Shown in pieces: positions 1 to 10,106 of a stretch of 64,000 nt of DNA (position 1 is its first letter; the number at the start of each line of letters is the position of its first letter). The position numbers and the translations under genes were made by a program. The stretch comes from Gammaproteobacteria bacterium (GTDB lineage Bacteria; Pseudomonadota; Gammaproteobacteria; Enterobacterales; Kangiellaceae), in assembly GCA_013373545.1 (NCBI GenBank), contig JABXHQ010000101.1, positions 16,646 to 80,645 on the forward strand, written 5' to 3'. The notes beneath the pieces were generated by a model. The model had not been told where the DNA came from. It did no database searches and saw nothing but the letters and a program-made list of their open reading frames with translations.

Positions 1-308
1 GCTTGGATGAATTGCTTAGCAAGGTGTAATGCGGCTAAAGCACCATAAGCGGTATCAGCATACTCTTGTTTGATCGCTTCGCCAGCGCTCACAAATTCAT
101 CTTTGTTGGCTTTAAAGTCGATATCGGTAAACAACTCGTAAGCAACTGAGGCCCCTTGCTTAAGTTCAGTTTGGCTATCTTTCCACCAGTTATAACCTAA
201 AAAGCCACCGATCCCGATGATGATTCCCACAATGATGGAAGTTCCATTTTCACTCCACCACTCTTTAATCGCTTTTAACTGCTCTTCTTCTGTATTGTAA
301 ACGTCCAC
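1..308 (-). CDS. yfgM: YfgM-like ancillary SecYEG/chaperone protein (3' part outside window)
   Basis: Only the first 102 codons are inside the window; the gene continues past base 1. The N-terminus is acidic and polar (residues 1-20, with KEWWSENG), followed by one membrane segment rich in Ile/Gly (about 22-40) and the start of a periplasmic helical, TPR-like region. This is the layout of YfgM, a single-pass inner-membrane protein that associates with SecYEG and periplasmic chaperones. The start is GTG at 308, chosen because an AGGAG ribosome site lies 7 bases upstream. It lies 45 bases downstream of hisS on the same strand, the usual hisS-yfgM-bamB context. Family assignment is from sequence resemblance; the missing C-terminus prevents a full check. 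Confidence 0.82.
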   Translation of the reverse strand, partial: MDVYNTEEEQLKAIKEWWSENGTSIIVGIIIGIGGFLGYNWWKDSQTELKQGASVAYELFTDIDFKANKDEFVSAGEAIKQEYADTAYGALAALHLAKQFIQ

Positions 309-353
309 TTATTAACTCCTAACTCAACCAATCGGTTTATGGTTCAATACTGA

Positions 354-1643
354 TTATTTTAAATCTTTGCCCATTGCTGTCGCGAGACTACTCGCTAAAG
401 CACTCCACTCAAGGGTTTGTTGCGCTTTATCGACGCGTAAAAATTTTACTCCGACGGTACCCGATGCGACTTCATCGTCACCTAATACCAAGGCGATTTC
501 GGCTTGCGAGCGATCCGCTTTTTTAAATTGCTTTTTAAAATTACCACCGCCACAGTTCACCACTAAACGCAGCTTAGGGCATTGCTCACGTAATTGCTCA
601 GCCAATACCATGGCTTGCGTTTCTGCTGCGTCGCCCATGGCAATCAAATATACATCGGGTGCATCCACTAAATCCGCTAGCACGCCGCTTTCCGTTGCCA
701 ACGCTAAAATGCGCTCGAGTCCCATTGCAAAGCCGCTCGCTGGCGTCGCTTGACCGCCCAGCTGTTCCGCTAAACCATCATAGCGACCACCCGCGCAAAT
801 CGTGCCCTGTGCGCCGAGCTTATCGGTCATCCATTCAAACACTGTGCGGTTGTAATAGTCCAGTCCGCGTACCAATCGGTCGTTAATTACATAGCTGATA
901 CCCGCTGCCGTGAGCATTTCTTGCAACCGCGCAAAGTGCTCTTTAGAAGCTTGGTCAACATGCTGCGAAAGTTTTGGTGCCGCCTCAATAAGCGCTTTCA
1001 GAGCCGGATTTTTTGAGTCCAAAATACGCAGCGGATTACTGCTTAATCGGCGCAGGCTATCTTCATCGAGCTGGGCTTTGTGCGTGGTGAAGTATTCAAC
1101 CAACAAATCGCGGTAAGCCGCACGCGAAGCACTGTCGCCAAGAGTATTAATATGCAGTACAACGTCATCAGCAATGCCTAACTCGCGCCATAGTCGCGCG
1201 GTTAACAGAATTTGTTCAACTTCAACATCGGGACCTTGGTAGCCGAACGCTTCCACCCCTAGCTGATGAAACTGTCGATAGCGCCCTTTTTGCGGATTCT
1301 CACGACGAAACATGGGCCCCATATACCACAATTTTTGCTGTTGGTTATACAACAAACCATGTTCAATTCCGGCACGAACACAGCTAGCAGTTCCTTCGGG
1401 ACGCAAGGTTAAGCTATCGTCGCTTAAATCGGTCCAGGTATACATTTCTTTTTCAACAATATCGGTTACTTCACCAATCGAGCGCTTGAACAAAGCAGTC
1501 TTCTCGACGATGGGCATGCGGATTTCCGCATAGCCATATTGGCGCATTAAACGCAGCAACAAGGCTTCTAATGCCTGCCACGCAGGGCTCTGCTGCGGCA
1601 AAATATCATTCATCCCCTTGATTGCTTGAAACTTAGCTTTCAC
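354..1643 (-). CDS. hisS: Histidine--tRNA ligase
   Basis: Class II aminoacyl-tRNA synthetase that charges tRNA-His. 429 residues, normal for the bacterial enzyme. Visible motifs: LRPEGTA (motif 2 region, about residues 80-86), [14 protein letters not shown] (about 121-134), the histidine-specific [15 protein letters not shown] (about 257-271), and motif 3 with [10 protein letters not shown] near 306. The C-terminal third is the anticodon-binding domain. The start is GTG at 1643, with AAGGG 7 bases upstream; the protein begins [16 protein letters not shown], as expected for HisS. The gene is transcribed toward yfgM and away from the plus-strand sensor gene beginning at 1853. Confidence 0.97.
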   Translation of the reverse strand: MKAKFQAIKGMNDILPQQSPAWQALEALLLRLMRQYGYAEIRMPIVEKTALFKRSIGEVTDIVEKEMYTWTDLSDDSLTLRPEGTASCVRAGIEHGLLYNQQQKLWYMGPMFRRENPQKGRYRQFHQLGVEAFGYQGPDVEVEQILLTARLWRELGIADDVVLHINTLGDSASRAAYRDLLVEYFTTHKAQLDEDSLRRLSSNPLRILDSKNPALKALIEAAPKLSQHVDQASKEHFARLQEMLTAAGISYVINDRLVRGLDYYNRTVFEWMTDKLGAQGTICAGGRYDGLAEQLGGQATPASGFAMGLERILALATESGVLADLVDAPDVYLIAMGDAAETQAMVLAEQLREQCPKLRLVVNCGGGNFKKQFKKADRSQAEIALVLGDDEVASGTVGVKFLRVDKAQQTLEWSALASSLATAMGKDLK

Positions 1644-1812
1644 GTCATACCCTTAAAACTGTTGTACTCTGCGTACGGCAGCGCACTTAAAACTCGGTCG
1701 TCGCCAAATAAACGCGGCATTATAGCTGAAATCAGCGCTTTGTGGAGAGCTTTAGCGCGGATTTCACGCTAATGAAGCAGAAATATCCACAACTGGGGAA
1801 AAATGTTAGAGC

Positions 1813-1821
1813 TGCTATACT
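1813..1821 (+). promoter_or_regulatory. Extended -10 promoter candidate for the sensor GGDEF-EAL gene
   Basis: TGC-TATACT at 1813-1821 is a near-ideal extended -10 element; no good -35 is visible. Transcription would begin near 1828, downstream of the possible GTG (1742) and ATG (1772) starts and 25 bases upstream of the ATG at 1853 that opens a signal peptide. This supports 1853 as the true start. Assignment is by eye only. Confidence 0.45.
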
Positions 1822-1852
1822 AAAAACACCGCTATTTATTACTCACTGGCTA

Positions 1853-4800
1853 ATGAAGTTACTGATAATTATTATAATTTTCCTGCTGGCCGCGACGTCT
1901 TTTCCGCTCCAAGCAAACTCGGCAAATGTCGATTTAAAACACTTTTCGACGCGCGAAGGCCTTAGTCAAAGTGTGGTGTGGGAAATTGAGCGTGATCGTG
2001 ATGGCTACCTTTGGTTAGGCACCGAAGAAGGCGTGAATCGCTTCGACGCTTATCGCCTTGGCGCGGTACCCGGACCGGACGGCTTATTTAATGCCCGTTA
2101 TGTTGGCTTAATTCACCGTGATCGCGAAGATTACCTATGGATCAGCGTCGCCCCTAACCTTAATTATCGACTGAGTCCCGATGGCGACCAGTACACTTTA
2201 ATGACCCTGCCCCAGCGGACGCCAGAAAATAACGAGCGGAATGAGCTTGAAGCGGCCTTTGAAGCCGACTCAGGCGACCTATGGCTGATCAATTACGAAG
2301 AAGCATTTCGCTACGATTATGGTGAGCAGCGGCTTGAATCGGTGGTCACTCGCAAAGATATTTGGCCGGAAGAGTTCAACAATAAAGTCTTTCGAGCAGT
2401 GTACAAATTTAATCATTACCTATTGCTAGCAACCACCGCCGGTCTTTACGCCGTCGACCTACGCGACCAGTCGGTAATTCCAATTAAACATCAGCCCATC
2501 GAGATCCTCAATGATGAGCAGAACAACGTTAAGGGTCTATTTAAATTGCCTGATGGGGCTTTATATGTAGCGACGGTCAGCGGCTTAACCAAAATTGATC
2601 AAAACAAACTTTTTAGTGCGTTAACCACTGGGCAAAAGCCACTGTTTAAGTTCGTCAATAAAGAACTCAATATTTGGGATATTGAACTCCTCAATGGTGA
2701 CACTTGGGTCGCGACTGACGATGGGCTTTACCAACTCGAAAATGATCAGCTTGAGTTTACCTTTCGCTTTTCCGATCTACCGTTTAACTTATTCGATAAT
2801 GACATCATTAAGTTAAAAGGTGATCGCGAAGGTAACTTGTGGCTTGGTAGCCGTGAAGATGGCTTTTTTAAATGGTTTCCGAACAACGCCATTGTGGATG
2901 TTATTAGCAATGTTCGCGGTAAAAAGAAAATGCTGCCCTCCAACTTGGCAAGGGTAATCAAAAAAGAAGGCGAACAACTGTTAATCGGTACGTCGCATGG
3001 ACTTAGCAGCTATTCCATGAGCACCGGTGACACAAACACTATTTATGAAGTTGATGATGAACGTGCTCCATTCACTACTGCCGACACCTACCAAATTGTG
3101 CGCTTAGATAATTACTATTGGGTACATCGCAACGACGGAATTAAATTACTCGATGTTGCAACCATGCAAGAATCATCGCGACCGCTGCCAGAGAAAACTA
3201 TCGAAGTATTAAAAGAGCCTATTTGGAGCTCACAAAAGTTATCCGACCATGAAGTACTAATTTTACAAAATAAAAAAGGCGCAATCTTCGACAGTCGCAG
3301 TGGCCAAATAAAAGAGGTTGAGTCACTCTCCGTAAGAGAAGACAAGGACGCCTATTTTAATATTCTTACATCAAACCAACCGGCGGACTCTCAGTTCTAC
3401 TTAACTCAATTTAATCGCGTCGATGTATATGATCCGGTCAGTGGCAGTGTGAAGAACTTACACACGCTAAAACACGCAAACCCAAAACTAGCTACCGCTG
3501 TCAGCATTTTCAAAACCACTGGCCAGGTATGGGTAAACTATTACGGTCATGGTATTTATATTATCGATGACCAAACTGGAGAGGAGCTGAGTTTTCTCGA
3601 TGCCAAAAGTTTAGGCAGCGGAAATTTATTAGATATCTTCGAAGATGCTAATAGTAACTTATGGATTTCATCGAACGATGGTTTACTGCGCGTTAACCGT
3701 ACAAACTTTACCGTTGAAAAATTCAACCGCCGTGATGGTCTGCCAACAAACGAGTTTGTTGGAGGAACAACCACGTCTCTCGATGGCGAGCGATTTGCTA
3801 TGAGCACCAACAAAGGCGTGATCATACTCGACTTAACCAAGCTAGTACAAAAGCGTCGTCAGACCCCAAAAGTTCACCTAACCGGACTCAATCTTTTATC
3901 GAACTCAGAACAGAACTTTGGTGATAATAAAAACATTCAGCTGCAGTATGATGACTTCGGCTTAAAAGTAGAATTCTCAGCGCTAATTTTTCATAAAACG
4001 AGTCAGGTTAAATATCGCTACTGGATCGAAGGCGACTCAAAAACCTCACCGGCGATTACTTCAACCAGTGAAATATTATTTCCGAAGTTTAATCCAGGAC
4101 GATCAGTACTAAAAATTGCGGCTATCGATTATAAAAGCGGCGATGAATCGGAACCTTTATCATTTAATATTAACGCCTTACCCGCCCCCTGGTTATCTCT
4201 ACCGGCTTACATTGCTTACATCGCAACTTTTGTACTGACCGTAGGAATATTATTCTATCTTCGACATCGTCGCCAAGTCGCTTTATTATCCGCCCATGAC
4301 GCGATTACTCGTAGCGAGAAGCGTTTACAATTGGCGTTAACGGGTAGCGATAGTGGCTTATGGGATTGGCGCTCAGAGAACAATTTAGTGTATGAGCCGC
4401 GCCTCGATTTTGCTATTGATAATAAAGAGCAATTGATCGGCTTTAACCAGCGTTTAAATTATATCCACCCAGATGACCAAAGCTTATATGCCTCTAAGTG
4501 GCAAAACTTTCTACTGCAATCAGAAAAAGGTTTTGAGCATGTCTATAGAATAAAGAACGAAAACAATGAATGGCGCTGGTTCCGTGACTTAGCTCGCGTA
4601 TCGGAACTCGATGGTTACGATAATCCAAAACGAGTAACCGGCACCTATACCGACATCACCACCCGCAAAGACACGCAAGACAAAATGCGCTTGTTTTTTG
4701 AGGCGTTTGAAAACACCCGAGATATCATTATTATTCTCGACAAAGATTTCATGGTCAATTCGGTCAATCAATCGTTTACTAAAACAACGGGCTATGACAT

Positions 4801-6352
4801 GTCTTCGGTGCTTGGCAATGCGCTCACTTGCTTAACCAAAGATGACATTAATATTCCATTAACCATATCGATTAAGGATCAGTTATCCATCCATGAGCAG
4901 TGTGAGTCGGAAGGCTTTCTACTACGTCAGTTTCAAAAACCATTACCCGTACTCATTAACGCGACCCGTTTTTCCAATGAAGACAACGAACAGTATTACG
5001 TTATTACCGTCACCGATATCAGTGAACAAAAGCAAGCACAAGAGAAATTAAAGAAGCTGGCCAATTACGATCCACTCACCAACCTTCCGAATCGAGCGCT
5101 ATTAATGGATCGAATCACTCATGCTATCGAGCATTGTTATCGACGCAAACAAAAGCTAGCGGTATTTTTTATCGACTTAGATCGCTTTAAGCAAATTAAC
5201 GATACACTCGGACATGATGCCGGTGATATGTTATTAATTACGGTCGCTGATATTTTAAAGTTTGCAGTACGAGAAGACGATACTGTTGCGCGCCTTGGTG
5301 GTGATGAATTTGTAATTGTTTTAGAAGATGTCCACTCAATTGAAATTGCCACTCGTATTGCAAATATTATTATCAACAATATGGCTGAGCCGTTTGAAAT
5401 TAAAGAGCAAGATGTTTCAACCTCACCAAGTATTGGCATTTCGATATTTCCTGACGATGGCGATACCGCAGAGCAGCTGATAAAAGCCGCAGATATGGCG
5501 ATGTACCATGCAAAAAACCTGGGCCGAAATAATTTCCAATTCTTCCGCTCATCAATGAATCAAGAAGCACATAGCAGAATGTCAATGGAGTCGATGTTGC
5601 GCAGTGCCATTAAACGCCGGGAATTCACTTTGGTTTATCAACCACAAGTCTGCTTGCAAACTCAAAAGATCAAAGGATTTGAAGCATTAGCTCGCTGGCA
5701 ACAACCCAATGGTGAAATTATTTCACCATTGGATTTTATTCCAGTCGCCGAGGAAGTTGGATTAATAATTCCATTAACTGAGCAGCTGATTGAACAAGCG
5801 CTGGTGCAACTCGACAATTGGCATAAGGCTGGCTTTGCAGTCGGGGTGGCGGTTAATCTATCGGCCAGACATTTACGTCAATACGACATTGTACGCTTTA
5901 TGAAAGACAGTTTAACTGAGTACAATTTTACCGCCGGCCAATTGGAATTCGAGCTTACCGAAAGTATGTTGATGACAGATATCGACGTTTCTTTGCCATT
6001 GGTGAAGTCATTGAAGAAAATGAATATTGAACTGGCGCTCGATGACTTCGGTACCGGTTACTCGTCATTAAAATATTTGCATCAGTTCCCGATTCATAAA
6101 ATGAAAATAGATCGCAGCTTTGTTTCCCTTATCGGCCAACAAAGCGAAGCAGAAGCCATCATTGAAACTATTATCGCTCTTGCTCGCTCATTGAATAAGA
6201 AAAGCGTTATTGAAGGAGTGGAAACTTTCGGGCAATTAGAGTTTGTGCGCAAATTGGGAGCCGATTATATTCAAGGCTACTATTTTTCTAAACCGGTATC
6301 AGGAGAGGCAAGCTTTGAGCTCCTCGAGCGCGATTGGTCGGATAAATTTTAG
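1853..6352 (+). CDS. Periplasmic propeller sensor with PAS, GGDEF and EAL domains
   Basis: Predicted membrane-bound c-di-GMP enzyme of about 1499 residues. Order: signal peptide (MKLL plus an Ile/Leu run, residues 1-20), a long periplasmic region of two-component-regulator propeller repeats (DGYLWLGTEEGVNRFD, GNLWLGSREDGFF and others), a Y_Y_Y-type domain (about 700-780), a membrane helix (about 785-805), two PAS domains, GGDEF (intact GGDEF near 1148) and EAL (EAL in GFEALARW near 1277, DDFGTGYSSL near 1396). Both catalytic signatures are intact, so synthesis, hydrolysis or both are possible. The frame is open upstream to a GTG at 1742, but the signal peptide and the promoter at 1813 favour ATG 1853. 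The ligand is unknown. Its propeller architecture is shared with the minus-strand gene at 38701-42117. Confidence 0.9.
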   Translation: MKLLIIIIIFLLAATSFPLQANSANVDLKHFSTREGLSQSVVWEIERDRDGYLWLGTEEGVNRFDAYRLGAVPGPDGLFNARYVGLIHRDREDYLWISVAPNLNYRLSPDGDQYTLMTLPQRTPENNERNELEAAFEADSGDLWLINYEEAFRYDYGEQRLESVVTRKDIWPEEFNNKVFRAVYKFNHYLLLATTAGLYAVDLRDQSVIPIKHQPIEILNDEQNNVKGLFKLPDGALYVATVSGLTKIDQNKLFSALTTGQKPLFKFVNKELNIWDIELLNGDTWVATDDGLYQLENDQLEFTFRFSDLPFNLFDNDIIKLKGDREGNLWLGSREDGFFKWFPNNAIVDVISNVRGKKKMLPSNLARVIKKEGEQLLIGTSHGLSSYSMSTGDTNTIYEVDDERAPFTTADTYQIVRLDNYYWVHRNDGIKLLDVATMQESSRPLPEKTIEVLKEPIWSSQKLSDHEVLILQNKKGAIFDSRSGQIKEVESLSVREDKDAYFNILTSNQPADSQFYLTQFNRVDVYDPVSGSVKNLHTLKHANPKLATAVSIFKTTGQVWVNYYGHGIYIIDDQTGEELSFLDAKSLGSGNLLDIFEDANSNLWISSNDGLLRVNRTNFTVEKFNRRDGLPTNEFVGGTTTSLDGERFAMSTNKGVIILDLTKLVQKRRQTPKVHLTGLNLLSNSEQNFGDNKNIQLQYDDFGLKVEFSALIFHKTSQVKYRYWIEGDSKTSPAITSTSEILFPKFNPGRSVLKIAAIDYKSGDESEPLSFNINALPAPWLSLPAYIAYIATFVLTVGILFYLRHRRQVALLSAHDAITRSEKRLQLALTGSDSGLWDWRSENNLVYEPRLDFAIDNKEQLIGFNQRLNYIHPDDQSLYASKWQNFLLQSEKGFEHVYRIKNENNEWRWFRDLARVSELDGYDNPKRVTGTYTDITTRKDTQDKMRLFFEAFENTRDIIIILDKDFMVNSVNQSFTKTTGYDMSSVLGNALTCLTKDDINIPLTISIKDQLSIHEQCESEGFLLRQFQKPLPVLINATRFSNEDNEQYYVITVTDISEQKQAQEKLKKLANYDPLTNLPNRALLMDRITHAIEHCYRRKQKLAVFFIDLDRFKQINDTLGHDAGDMLLITVADILKFAVREDDTVARLGGDEFVIVLEDVHSIEIATRIANIIINNMAEPFEIKEQDVSTSPSIGISIFPDDGDTAEQLIKAADMAMYHAKNLGRNNFQFFRSSMNQEAHSRMSMESMLRSAIKRREFTLVYQPQVCLQTQKIKGFEALARWQQPNGEIISPLDFIPVAEEVGLIIPLTEQLIEQALVQLDNWHKAGFAVGVAVNLSARHLRQYDIVRFMKDSLTEYNFTAGQLEFELTESMLMTDIDVSLPLVKSLKKMNIELALDDFGTGYSSLKYLHQFPIHKMKIDRSFVSLIGQQSEAEAIIETIIALARSLNKKSVIEGVETFGQLEFVRKLGADYIQGYYFSKPVSGEASFELLERDWSDKF

Positions 6353-6354
6353 CG

Positions 6355-6387
6355 CAAAACGGCTTGCCCATGTTGCTCGCCGTTTTG
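6355..6387 (+). terminator. Weak intrinsic terminator after the GGDEF-EAL gene
   Basis: Nine-base inverted repeat CAAAACGGC (6355-6363) / GCCGTTTTG (6379-6387), starting three bases after the stop codon. Only four T residues follow the GC part, so termination strength is doubtful. Confidence 0.4.
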
Positions 6388-6420
6388 ACGACTAACGACA
6401 GTTATCAAAGTGCCTAACGG

Positions 6421-6454
6421 CAATGAGGACGCGCGAGTTTAATTGTCCTCATTG
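6421..6454. repeat. Perfect 10-bp inverted repeat between convergent genes
   Basis: CAATGAGGAC (6421-6430) and GTCCTCATTG (6445-6454) form a perfect stem with a 14-base loop, between the ends of the convergent GGDEF-EAL and SDR genes. There is no T-run on either side, so it could be an atypical transcription end or an RNA-stabilising hairpin. Confidence 0.45.
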
Positions 6455-6458
6455 ATGG

Positions 6459-7169
6459 CTAATAATCTTGGCCTATTGGGTGCAGAGTTATTTGATCGAT
6501 AATTTGATTGCGCGGTGTTTGACAGACCGTCACCACTAATTGCGCCACTTGCTTAGGATCCAAAGCGGCATCATTAAGCTCAACTGGCTCGGAGTGAAAG
6601 TCCGTTGCCATCATTCCAGTATTAATTTGAGTAAGTCGAATACCATGCGTTTTCACTTCACGCACTAACGACTCCGTGAACCCTTGAATACCGTATTTAC
6701 TGGCAACATAAGGCGCCATGTTGGCCAGTGGTCGTTGTGCTAAGTCAGAACCAATGTTCACAATATGCCCCGCGCTTTGAGACTTCATCTTGGAGACCAC
6801 TTCACGAGTCAAGATCATTGGGGCCAGTAAATTGATATTCACCAGCGCCATTAACTCTTGGTCGCTGTGCTCATCAAGCGGCTTATAAAAGCCAATACCT
6901 GCGTTATTAACTAACAAGTCAACATTGGTAAGAGTTGCAAGCAATGATTTCATCGCTACGCTGATTTGCTCACACTGATTTAGATCGAGAACAAGGATTT
7001 GAGCATTAATAGAAAAACTTTCGCAAAGCTCAGCGGCTAAGTTTTCTAAGCCAGTTTGCTCACGGGCAATTAACACCAGGTCGAAGTTTTCGGCCGCCAG
7101 TGCGCGAGCAATTTCAGCTCCAAGTCCACGGCTGGCACCGGTAATAATTGCAGTCGGATTACAGGCCAT
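6459..7169 (-). CDS. Short-chain dehydrogenase/reductase (SDR) family oxidoreductase
   Basis: Classical SDR of 236 residues. Seen: the nucleotide-binding glycine motif TGASRGLGAEIA near the N-terminus, the LLVNNAGIGFY structural motif (about residues 84-94), a conserved serine region (HIVNIGSDLA), and the catalytic YVASK (about 153-157). It is predicted to be a cytoplasmic NAD(P)H-dependent oxidoreductase; the substrate cannot be read from the sequence. It ends the run ispG-SDR: its start lies 6 bases after the ispG stop, so the two are probably co-transcribed. It has no obvious link to isoprenoid chemistry. Confidence 0.88.
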   Translation of the reverse strand: MACNPTAIITGASRGLGAEIARALAAENFDLVLIAREQTGLENLAAELCESFSINAQILVLDLNQCEQISVAMKSLLATLTNVDLLVNNAGIGFYKPLDEHSDQELMALVNINLLAPMILTREVVSKMKSQSAGHIVNIGSDLAQRPLANMAPYVASKYGIQGFTESLVREVKTHGIRLTQINTGMMATDFHSEPVELNDAALDPKQVAQLVVTVCQTPRNQIIDQITLHPIGQDY

Positions 7170-7175
7170 TAATCG

Positions 7176-8306
7176 CTACTTAGTTGCTATTAATGGTTGG
7201 CCTTGTGTTTTATCGAGCAGCGCTTGCTCTCGCGCTTGAATCTTTTGTCGAATTTCTTTTTCCATCTCATCAACGAGTTGTGAATTTTCAACTTTATGAT
7301 CTTTCGCGCCGCCTTTATAAATAAGACTCGAGCCCGCGCCACCGGTTAAACCTATATCGGCTTCTTTAGCTTCACCAGGACCATTAACCACGCAGCCAAT
7401 AATAGCAACGTCCATTGCTTCGCGAACATCTTCCAGACGAGATTCTAATTCGTTAACCGTCTTAATAACATCGAACTGTTGTCGCGAACACGACGGGCAG
7501 GCAATAAAATTAATACCGCGTTGACGCAGTCCCAGAGATTTTAGAATATCAAAGCCGACTTTAATTTCTTCCACAGGATCGGCCGCTAATGACACGCGAA
7601 TAGTATCGCCAATACCTTCCGATAATAACAAGCCTAATCCAACAGCCGACTTTACCGATCCTGAACGCAAACCACCGGCTTCAGTAATACCCAAATGCAA
7701 TGGCTGTTCAATCTGAGCCGCCAATATGCGATAGGCTGCTACGGTCATAAACACATCAGACGCTTTCAAACTAATTTTATAATTATCGAAGTTGTGACGC
7801 TCTAAAATATCAATATGGCGCATCGCAGATTCAACTAATGCCTCTGGTGTTGGTTCACCATATTTAACTTGTAAATCCTTTTCCAATGAACCAGCGTTAA
7901 CGCCAATTCGAATCGGAATGTTTTTATCTTTGGCGCAATCAATCACCGCTCGAACGCGGTCTTCATTGCCAATATTGCCAGGATTAATACGCAAACAATC
8001 AACCCCATAATCGGCAACTTTAAGTGCTATTCGATAATCAAAATGGATATCCGCAACTAAAGGCACAGTCGCTTGCTGTTTGATCAACTTAAATGCCTCT
8101 GCTGCATCCATGGTCGGAACAGAAACGCGTACTATATCGGCACCGGCATCCGCCAACTGCTGAATTTGGCCTAAAGTTGCAGCGACATCACAAGTTTCGG
8201 TATTGGTCATACTCTGTACCGCAATCGGCGCATCACCACCAATGGGCACATTGCCCACCCAAATCTTTTTTGCCACGCGGCGTTTAATCCAAGAGAGGCC
8301 TTTCAT
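7176..8306 (-). CDS. ispG: 4-hydroxy-3-methylbut-2-en-1-yl diphosphate synthase (flavodoxin)
   Basis: Penultimate enzyme of the MEP isoprenoid pathway (IspG/GcpE), converting MEcPP to HMBPP with a [4Fe-4S] cluster. 376 residues, the two-domain proteobacterial form. The protein opens with a TIM-barrel domain (VQSMTNTET near residue 31) and carries the cluster-binding cysteines in CPSC (about 270) and in [15 protein letters not shown] (about 305). The start is ATG at 8306, with AGGTG upstream. It lies 15 bases downstream of rodZ on the same strand; pilW-rodZ-ispG is a common gammaproteobacterial order. Confidence 0.97.
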   Translation of the reverse strand: MKGLSWIKRRVAKKIWVGNVPIGGDAPIAVQSMTNTETCDVAATLGQIQQLADAGADIVRVSVPTMDAAEAFKLIKQQATVPLVADIHFDYRIALKVADYGVDCLRINPGNIGNEDRVRAVIDCAKDKNIPIRIGVNAGSLEKDLQVKYGEPTPEALVESAMRHIDILERHNFDNYKISLKASDVFMTVAAYRILAAQIEQPLHLGITEAGGLRSGSVKSAVGLGLLLSEGIGDTIRVSLAADPVEEIKVGFDILKSLGLRQRGINFIACPSCSRQQFDVIKTVNELESRLEDVREAMDVAIIGCVVNGPGEAKEADIGLTGGAGSSLIYKGGAKDHKVENSQLVDEMEKEIRQKIQAREQALLDKTQGQPLIATK

Positions 8307-8321
8307 ATTTCACCTAGCACT

Positions 8322-9299
8322 TTATTCAATGGTCAAGCGCGCGGTTTGCCCCGCGCGATAACCTGAAAGATCGATAGTTTTATCGTCAAATTGTACGCGC
8401 ACTACCGACGGATCACCCAAGGTGACCGAGTACGGTGGGGTGCCCGATAAATTAATAACTTTGCCATTTTCTTTAATGCCATAGGCCAATCGTTCACCAG
8501 TGGCATCTTTAATATCAATCCAGCAGTCGCCGACAAAAATCAGCGATAAAGTAGCGCTGTTATCGGTAGTTTTCGGCAAAACGCTGGCAGCGGAATTATC
8601 GTTGACGGTTGCCGCAGTGTTACTCGCCGCAGGAGTCGTTGGTTGCGTTGACGACTGAGTCGTGGCAACTGGCTCAGCGGTCACTGTTGCGGCAGGCTTT
8701 ACCTGAGTGGCCGAGTTGTCAGGCACCGAAGAGCCTAACTCTGCTCCTGTCGTTTTACCGGTACTTACTGTAGGGTTAGTGCGGGTTTGCTCAAGCGTCG
8801 GTGCAGCGGGTGTAGCCACTGTGCTTTCATTATCATTCATTGCTGGTGATAGCTCGACTGGATTATCTTGAGCAGCGGGCGCGGCAAAGTATTTTTGCTT
8901 AATACCAAAGCCAACCGCACAGATAATCAGCACTAAAATAACCAGGCTAAGCCATTTAAATCCGGTCGAAGAACCCGAAGTGCGGCGGCTCGGTGAATAT
9001 TGGCTAACACGCTGAGCCGTAGTGATTTGCACGTCAGTGCCAAAAATGGTGCTGAACTCATTGAGCAAATCGTCAGGGGAAATTTTCAATAGCTGCGCAT
9101 AGTTGCGAATATAGCCGCGGTAAAAGGTTGCCGACACAGTGTCTGAGTACTCGCCTTTTTCAATTTCTTCAATCCGCGCTACCGGTAGATTGAGTCGCGC
9201 AGCCACTTCTTGGACGGTTAACTTTTGTTGTTCGCGAGCCTGTTTAAACTGCTCTGAGCTGCCGGTCGTTACTTTGGCGTCCATCGCGCTCACTGCCAC
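8322..9299 (-). CDS. rodZ: RodZ-like cytoskeletal/cell-shape protein
   Basis: Inner-membrane protein that links MreB to the elongation machinery. Layout: N-terminal HTH domain (about residues 17-85, LTVQEVAARLNLPVARIEEIEKG), a basic patch, one membrane helix (about 112-130), a long Thr/Ala/Ser-rich periplasmic linker (about 140-245), and a C-terminal DUF4115-type beta domain (about 250-325). This is the complete RodZ architecture. The GTG at 9299 overlaps the end of pilW by 10 bases; an ATG at 9284 (MDAKVTTG) is an alternative start six bases after the pilW stop. Neither has a strong ribosome site. Confidence 0.92.
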   Translation of the reverse strand: MAVSAMDAKVTTGSSEQFKQAREQQKLTVQEVAARLNLPVARIEEIEKGEYSDTVSATFYRGYIRNYAQLLKISPDDLLNEFSTIFGTDVQITTAQRVSQYSPSRRTSGSSTGFKWLSLVILVLIICAVGFGIKQKYFAAPAAQDNPVELSPAMNDNESTVATPAAPTLEQTRTNPTVSTGKTTGAELGSSVPDNSATQVKPAATVTAEPVATTQSSTQPTTPAASNTAATVNDNSAASVLPKTTDNSATLSLIFVGDCWIDIKDATGERLAYGIKENGKVINLSGTPPYSVTLGDPSVVRVQFDDKTIDLSGYRAGQTARLTIE

Positions 9300-10087
9300 T
9301 TATCTTTCGATTCAAGATACTCGAGCGTTTCCGCTGAGTCTGGATACATGTTCTGCAATAACAAAGCATAACTGGAAACGCCATCTTTGTTATTAAGCTT
9401 CGACTCTATGCGCAGTGCCAACCACAAAGATCGCGGCGTGTGGCGTGCTACGCTGCGATAACGATCAACATATAATTTTGCGCGCGAATAACGCTCGAGA
9501 GTAAATTCATATTGAGCCATTTCGATTAACGCCGTCGGTAACTTCGGATTAATGTTGAGCGCTCGACGGTAAAATTCTAACGCAGCTTCTTTATCGCCTT
9601 GCACATCTTGGCACAATCCGGCGTTAACATAAGCTTGGTCGATATGCGTATAAGTTGGATTATTTATCGCTTCTTCAAAATAGCGCTCAGCTTTGCGGTA
9701 TTCTCCTTGCTGACATAAAAATCGAGCGAAGGAGTTTTTGTATTCAGGATTATCACCGTCGAGACGTAACGCTCGCTCGAATGAGTTGCGCGCTTCTTCA
9801 TAGTCCTTCGCCATTTGATAGTAGAAGGCTAAAGTAAAATGCAGATCCGGCAAGTCATCTTTATGTTCTGCGGCTTTGTCCAAGTGGTATTTGGCGCGGC
9901 GCAAGTTGTTCGCTTGCAAATATTTCTGCGCAGCACCAACGCGGTCTTTAGCCGCTTTTTCTGGATCAAAGGATGTTGCAATGGTTTTGTTGCCTTCATA
10001 GTTTCCAACAGTGGTAGTGGTTTGAGTGGTACAACCGACTATTACTAAAGTCGAAAGAATGACGAGACTACTTATTATTTTATTCAT
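9290..10087 (-). CDS. pilW: Type IV pilus biogenesis/stability lipoprotein PilW
   Basis: 265 residues with a lipoprotein signal ending in VIVGC (Cys at about residue 19) followed by tandem TPR motifs (for example DLPDLHFTLAFYYQMAKDYE and the repeats after it). PilW/PilF acts in the outer-membrane lipoprotein pathway for PilQ secretin assembly. The gene sits between rlmN and rodZ, its standard position in gammaproteobacteria. Its end overlaps the GTG start of rodZ, suggesting translational coupling. No other type IV pilus genes are in the window. Confidence 0.92.
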   Translation of the reverse strand: MNKIISSLVILSTLVIVGCTTQTTTTVGNYEGNKTIATSFDPEKAAKDRVGAAQKYLQANNLRRAKYHLDKAAEHKDDLPDLHFTLAFYYQMAKDYEEARNSFERALRLDGDNPEYKNSFARFLCQQGEYRKAERYFEEAINNPTYTHIDQAYVNAGLCQDVQGDKEAALEFYRRALNINPKLPTALIEMAQYEFTLERYSRAKLYVDRYRSVARHTPRSLWLALRIESKLNNKDGVSSYALLLQNMYPDSAETLEYLESKDKWQ

Positions 10088-10106
10088 TGCCCTACCTTGT
10101 GGTTAT

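Noticed and set aside
1742..1852. Upstream in-frame extension of the GGDEF-EAL gene to a GTG at 1742
   Set aside because: A signal peptide opens at ATG 1853 and an extended -10 element at 1813-1821 would place transcription start after 1742.
8560..8880. Low-complexity stretch as a possible repeat element
   Set aside because: It is the Thr/Ala/Ser-rich linker of RodZ in frame.
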